Assembly: GCF_045862785.1 (NCBI RefSeq)
Contig: NZ_BQXO01000001.1
Location: 62,001-126,000, forward strand
Direction of reading: 5' to 3'
Length of the DNA: 64,000 nucleotides
Origin: Furfurilactobacillus curtus
GTDB taxonomy: Bacteria; Bacillota; Bacilli; Lactobacillales; Lactobacillaceae
In this document: positions 60,728 through 64,000 of the stretch, one piece after another
Position numbering within the stretch: position 1 is the stretch's first letter
How the letters are laid out: every line of letters begins with the position of its first letter
The notes under the pieces: generated by a model
Database searches by the model: none
What the model was told of the DNA's origin: nothing
What the model saw: only the letters and a program-made list of their open reading frames with translations
Made by a program: the position numbers and the translations under genes

Positions 60728-61288
60728 ATGCCAACAAAAGCAGCAGTAAGAAAGACCGTTATTCAACGACTGACAGCTTTATCACCGGCCGACAAAGTCA
60801 ACCAAACGCAACAATTAATCAGTGCGTTAGTGAGCCATCCTTGGTGGCAGGCAGCGACAACGATTGGTATGACAATGAGCACCTCAATTGAATTAGATAC
60901 ACGGCCACTCATTGCGCAAGCATTAGCAGCTGGCAAAACCGTCACTGTGCCAAGAACTTTGCCTAAACGGCAGATGGCCTTTGTTGCGTTAGGTCCCGGA
61001 GTGACTTTTGAGCCGTCAACCTTTGGTGTTGATGAGCCAATTGGTGGGCAAGAAATTACCGCTGAAGATCACGATCTCATTATTGTGCCAGGTCTTGGAT
61101 TTGCTGATGATGGCAATCGATTGGGCTTTGGTGCAGGTTACTACGACCGTTACTTAGCCCATTATGCTGGTCACACGATCAGTCTGGCATTGGCAGTGCA
61201 GCGGTTTCACCAAGTCGTCTGGCCATTAACACCATTTGATATTAAAATTGAAGAAATCATTTCCATGCAGGAGGATCACCATGGCTAA
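60728..61288 (+). CDS. 5-formyltetrahydrofolate cyclo-ligase
   Basis: Converts 5-formyl-THF to 5,10-methenyl-THF using ATP. 186 residues: VPRTLPKRQMAFVAL and the signature RLGFGAGYYDRYLAHY. GGAGG favours ATG 60728 over the adjoining GTG. Overlaps the rhomboid gene by 8 bp, the usual arrangement in Gram-positives. Confidence 0.93.
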   Translation: MPTKAAVRKTVIQRLTALSPADKVNQTQQLISALVSHPWWQAATTIGMTMSTSIELDTRPLIAQALAAGKTVTVPRTLPKRQMAFVALGPGVTFEPSTFGVDEPIGGQEITAEDHDLIIVPGLGFADDGNRLGFGAGYYDRYLAHYAGHTISLALAVQRFHQVVWPLTPFDIKIEEIISMQEDHHG

Positions 61289-61970
61289 CTGGCGCAAATT
61301 TGTAAATGGGGCTCCGGTCACGGCAGGATTAGTGACGATCAATGTTGTGGTCTTCATATTGATGGTGGCGGTCTACCATATTCAAGGCGTGTCACTGTTC
61401 AGTACTTTTTCGGGTCAAAGTTTACTAGCGGCTGGTGCTCGATACACACCGGCGATTCAAGCTGGTCAGTGGTGGCGCCTGTTCACTCCGATGTTTATTC
61501 ATATGAGTGTGATGCATTTAGGCATGAACATGGTCGTTCTTTACTTTTTGGGTCAACAGATTGAAACCCTTTTTGGCCATTGGCGGCTACTGGCTATCTA
61601 TTTAGTGAGCGGTTTGACTGGTAATATTTGGAGCGCTATTTTTCTGCCGACTACACTATCAGCGGGCGCTAGTACTTCGATTTTTGGCCTGTTTGGCGCG
61701 TTTATTATGTTGGGCATAGTTTTTCATGGAAACCCATATATTCGTGCCATGAGCCGACAATTCGTCTTATTAGTTGTTTTGAATTTAGTCATGGATATTT
61801 TTAGCGCAGGGATTGATATCTGGGGTCACATTGGTGGTTTGATCGGTGGCTTTGCGATTGCACTGGTGATTGGGGTGCCAACTGTTCACGGTCAGATTAA
61901 ATGGATCTGGCGTGGCCTGGGTGGCTTGGCGTTGTTAGCAATCTGTGCGATTGGGTTGCCATTATTATAG
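61281..61970 (+). CDS. rhomboid intramembrane serine protease
   Basis: 229 residues with about seven membrane helices. The catalytic Ser lies in SAGASTSIFGLFGAF (GxSx) and the His in DIWGHIGGLIGGF; MSVMHLGMNMVVLYFLG supplies the conserved HxxxN. The protein cleaves membrane helices; substrates unknown. GCAGGAGG sets ATG 61281. The order cyclo-ligase-rhomboid-yqgQ matches Bacillus. Confidence 0.93.
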   Translation: MANWRKFVNGAPVTAGLVTINVVVFILMVAVYHIQGVSLFSTFSGQSLLAAGARYTPAIQAGQWWRLFTPMFIHMSVMHLGMNMVVLYFLGQQIETLFGHWRLLAIYLVSGLTGNIWSAIFLPTTLSAGASTSIFGLFGAFIMLGIVFHGNPYIRAMSRQFVLLVVLNLVMDIFSAGIDIWGHIGGLIGGFAIALVIGVPTVHGQIKWIWRGLGGLALLAICAIGLPLL

Positions 61971-61989
61971 ATAGCAATTGAGGTGGACG

Positions 61990-62235
61990 ATGAAAGCAAA
62001 TTTATATCGTGATGATCCAGATGCACTTAGGACGCTATATGATGTTCAGCAACTACTGAAAGTCTTTGGTATTTACGTTTACGTTGGTAAGCGACTGTGG
62101 GATATTGAAATGATGGCGTTAGAATTGGATCATTTACATGAAATGAACGCGATTGACAAACCTACTTGGTTAAAAGCCAAGGTCGTGTTGAACCATGAAC
62201 ATCGTTTAGAAGAGAAAAAGCTGGCGCAAGGCTAG
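61990..62235 (+). CDS. yqgQ: YqgQ-family protein
   Basis: 81 residues (LYDVQQLLKVFGIYVYVGKR, then DIEMMALELDHLHEM), a small helical cytoplasmic family of unknown function found after rhomboid in Firmicutes. TTGAGGTGG selects ATG 61990. Confidence 0.88.
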   Translation: MKANLYRDDPDALRTLYDVQQLLKVFGIYVYVGKRLWDIEMMALELDHLHEMNAIDKPTWLKAKVVLNHEHRLEEKKLAQG

Positions 62236-62321
62236 GCAGTGCCTGCGTAAATGTGTACAATGGCACTATTGATTAAAATCGAGCTAATTGGATTGATGAA
62301 CATCAAGTTGGAGGGGTATTC

Positions 62322-62735
62322 GTGTTAGTTGGAGCATCAGTTGCGGAAATTATTTTAGACATTATTGGAATTGCTGTGATCGTTGGTTGGATCGGCTGGC
62401 GGATTTATATTATCATTCGGCGTCGTCAGGTTTCTACGCTTTTGGATCAAGAAGCCTTTCAGGCAGGCATGCGTAAGGCCCAAATTGTAGATGTCCGTGA
62501 AAAGAAAGATTTCGACGCCGGCCATATTCTGGGTGCCCGTAATATTCCTTACTCGATGTTTAGCCAACGATACAAAGAAATTCGCGAAGATTTGCCAGTT
62601 TACCTGTACGATGAAAGCAAGACCCTAAGTACTCGTGCAGCATTGCGGTTAGCTCGTCACGGCTATTCAAAACTATTTATTCTTAGTGATGGTTACGGCC
62701 ACTGGGATGGCAAAATTAAAGCTAGTAAGCATTGA
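62322..62735 (+). CDS. membrane-anchored rhodanese-like protein without catalytic Cys
   Basis: 137 residues: an N-terminal membrane helix (EIILDIIGIAVIVGWIGW), then a rhodanese domain with AQIVDVREKKDFDAGHILGA and RNIPYSMF. The active-site loop, normally YC-x5-R, reads YLYDESKTLSTRAA, so Cys is replaced by Asp and sulfur transfer is unlikely. GGAGGGG sets GTG 62322. Probably a binding or scaffold module. Confidence 0.87.
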   Translation: MLVGASVAEIILDIIGIAVIVGWIGWRIYIIIRRRQVSTLLDQEAFQAGMRKAQIVDVREKKDFDAGHILGARNIPYSMFSQRYKEIREDLPVYLYDESKTLSTRAALRLARHGYSKLFILSDGYGHWDGKIKASKH

Positions 62736-62760
62736 TTAAAAATGAAGCTTGTAAACGACA

Positions 62761-62813
62761 ACAAAAAGACGCTGATTTCCTGCTTAATAAGCAGATAACC
62801 AGCGTCTTTTTGT
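62761..62813. terminator. bidirectional terminator
   Basis: ACAAAAAGACGCTG and complement (62761-62774, 62800-62813) with an inner CTGCTT/AGCAG hairpin, between the rhodanese gene and the converging DUF3042 gene. Confidence 0.85.
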
Positions 62814-62836
62814 TAGAATTGATGAGAGTGGTTAGA

Positions 62837-63013
62837 CTAGCCGAGATGAGCTGAGCGAGATTTACGCATTGCACGTCGACGATTATCATCAAAACGTTGT
62901 TCCTCTTCTTCAATTGGAGAAACAACGGTTTTGTGGAATGAAACAATGGCCGCAGCCACTGCTCCCATTGTTGCTAATGTACCCCATAAGAAGCCTTTGC
63001 CAAATGATTTCAT
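62837..63013 (-). CDS. DUF3042 family small membrane protein
   Basis: 58 residues: MKSFGKGFLWGTLATMGAVA begins a single N-terminal membrane helix, then HKTVVSPIEEEEQRF and a basic tail NRRRAMRKSRSAHLG. The pattern matches DUF3042, confined to lactic acid bacteria and relatives. Function unknown. GGAGGTTCACC precedes the ATG at 63013. Confidence 0.85.
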   Translation of the reverse strand: MKSFGKGFLWGTLATMGAVAAAIVSFHKTVVSPIEEEEQRFDDNRRRAMRKSRSAHLG

Positions 63014-63129
63014 GGTGAACCTCCTTTTTTAGGCTCTGTTTTACAGAAACCTGCCTTTTTGTTTACAATCATATTATCGTCGTTTTAAAGACAATCGTCC
63101 AGTTAAACGGATAACCGTGGAGGAAAATC

Positions 63130-63846
63130 ATGACTTTGATTTTTGCACATCGTGGCGTAACTGATTATGCACCAGCAAACACGTTAACCGCGTTTGCGGA
63201 TGCGCTATCGTTAGGAATTGATGGTATTGAAACTGATGTACAACAAACCCAAGATGGCCAGTTAGTCATTTTCCATGATGCTCGATTGGAACGACATACG
63301 AATGGATACGGCCCGGTTAGTGCGCATACCTTAGCTTATTTACAATCATTGGTCATTCGTAACCGTGCTCAACGTGGACGGGTGATGACGGTCGATGAAC
63401 TGTTAGCCTTTCTTCAGCAACATGATTTTGTTGGTATTCTTAATTTGGAACTTAAAACACATCAAAAAATCATGCCACAATTAGAAGCACGTTTGGCGGC
63501 AAAACTTCTGGCTCGCTCGTGGTCATTTACAGTAGTGATTTCCAGTTTTTCATCAAAACGACTGCAACGGTTTCACAAACTGGCACCACAAATTGATACA
63601 GCATTATTATTTCGATTCACGTCTTGGCAGGCCCGATGGTTGTCAAGACGGGGAATTATTACTGCTTGGCACCCGAAAACTTGGTGGTGGCAGCGGCATC
63701 AGCAGCCCACAAAGGCGCCGGTGCGCGTTTGGACAGTGAATGATCGTTCGACGCTGACAGCATGTTTTGAACAGCAAGTTAATGCCGTGATTACCGATCG
63801 GGCGCGTTTGGCTAAGCAGCTGCGGCAACAGCAGGCCCGTCATTAA
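63130..63846 (+). CDS. glycerophosphodiester phosphodiesterase
   Basis: 238 residues: FAHRGVTDYAPANTLTAF (catalytic His, Arg), DGIETDVQQTQDGQLVIFHD (metal Glu, Asp and second His) and NLELKTH. Cleaves glycerophosphodiesters to glycerol-3-phosphate; could also recycle teichoic acid fragments. No signal peptide, so cytoplasmic. GTGGAGG precedes the ATG. miaA follows 23 bp later. Confidence 0.93.
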   Translation: MTLIFAHRGVTDYAPANTLTAFADALSLGIDGIETDVQQTQDGQLVIFHDARLERHTNGYGPVSAHTLAYLQSLVIRNRAQRGRVMTVDELLAFLQQHDFVGILNLELKTHQKIMPQLEARLAAKLLARSWSFTVVISSFSSKRLQRFHKLAPQIDTALLFRFTSWQARWLSRRGIITAWHPKTWWWQRHQQPTKAPVRVWTVNDRSTLTACFEQQVNAVITDRARLAKQLRQQQARH

Positions 63847-63869
63847 AATTGTTTTTTAGAGGAGATCGC

Positions 63870-64000
63870 ATGAACAAACCCAAAGTACTGCTAGTTGTGG
63901 GACCCACGGCGGTTGGGAAAACACAACTTTCAATTGAGCTAGCTAAACAATTTAATGGCGAAGTTATTTCTGGGGACTCGATGCAAGTCTATCGTCACCT
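63870..64000 (+). CDS. miaA: tRNA dimethylallyltransferase, N-terminal part
   Basis: First 43 codons, cut by the window edge: KVLLVVGPTAVGKTQLSIEL is the P-loop and NGEVISGDSMQVYRH the substrate motif of MiaA, which isopentenylates A37 of tRNAs reading UNN codons. AGAGGAG precedes ATG 63870. Confidence 0.95.
   Translation, partial: MNKPKVLLVVGPTAVGKTQLSIELAKQFNGEVISGDSMQVYRH

Noticed and set aside
1..64000. CRISPR arrays, tRNA or rRNA genes, insertion sequences
   Set aside because: No regularly spaced repeats, no cloverleaf-like genes and no transposase frames or terminal inverted repeats were seen.

Overview
The window is about 64 kb of chromosome from a member of the Lactobacillaceae, an obligately fermentative lactic acid bacterium of moderate GC. 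The evidence is the gene content: the dipeptidase pepV, nucleoside 2-deoxyribosyltransferase, a deoxynucleoside kinase, a lipoprotein-type YidC, ArlRS, DUF3042, L32 and L33, and the block yqeG-yqeH-yhbY-nadD-yqeK-rsfS-methyltransferase-tmcAL. Shine-Dalgarno sequences are strong and leaderless genes are absent. I cannot fix the species from sequence alone. No rRNA, tRNA or CRISPR array is visible.

Layout. 1-6.7 kb: end of an RsuA-type pseudouridine synthase, nnrD, pepV, a deoxynucleoside kinase, mscL, a 2-hydroxyacid dehydrogenase, a Cof-type HAD phosphatase and an unknown two-unit protein. 6.7-15.8 kb: genes with RNA leaders, namely a cold-shock gene, thrS behind a T-box, the uracil permease gene behind a PyrR attenuator, infC-rpmI-rplT behind an L20-type leader with infC apparently starting at ATA, and guaB-guaA with an IMP dehydrogenase that has no CBS pair. 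15.8-19.6 kb: a decayed prophage or integrative element next to the 3' end of guaA. It holds an integrase C-terminus, a broken ArpU-type late regulator followed by four 11-bp phased repeats, an intact GNAT-ASCH gene pair, a terminase-small-subunit stub and small broken ORFs. 19.5-25.1 kb: a cell-surface cluster, with an XRE repressor and operator-like palindromes facing an 896-residue SEC10/PgrA-like LPxTN protein, then a coiled-coil membrane protein, a membrane-anchored protein and a lipoprotein with two DUF6287-like units.

25.2-33.5 kb: nucleoside deoxyribosyltransferase, a YoaK-type membrane protein, a YfhO-GtrB-type envelope glycosylation pair, an OsmC/Ohr peroxidase, a divergent phosphoribosyltransferase and an RluA-type pseudouridine synthase. 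33.5-40.1 kb: the ribosome-biogenesis, NAD and tRNA-modification operon, then yceD-rpmF. 40.1-45.9 kb: a TauE-type permease, ArlRS, YidC, acylphosphatase and an SpoU methyltransferase. 46-55.4 kb: an HD hydrolase, an HxlR regulator, T-box-pheS-pheT, mltG, udk, greA, a Fem-type transferase and YneR. 55.4-64 kb: a second YfhO protein, a class B penicillin-binding protein, rpmG, 5-formyl-THF cyclo-ligase, rhomboid, yqgQ, a rhodanese-like protein without its cysteine, DUF3042, a GDPD phosphodiesterase and the start of miaA.

Most of the window is ordinary core genome in which translation, nucleotide salvage and envelope genes are controlled by leader RNAs. The best candidate for something undescribed is the GNAT-ASCH pair (16.9-18.3 kb). 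It is intact while its neighbours are broken, it sits between ArpU and terminase remnants as a cargo module would, and it combines an acetyltransferase with two PUA-like nucleic-acid-binding domains.
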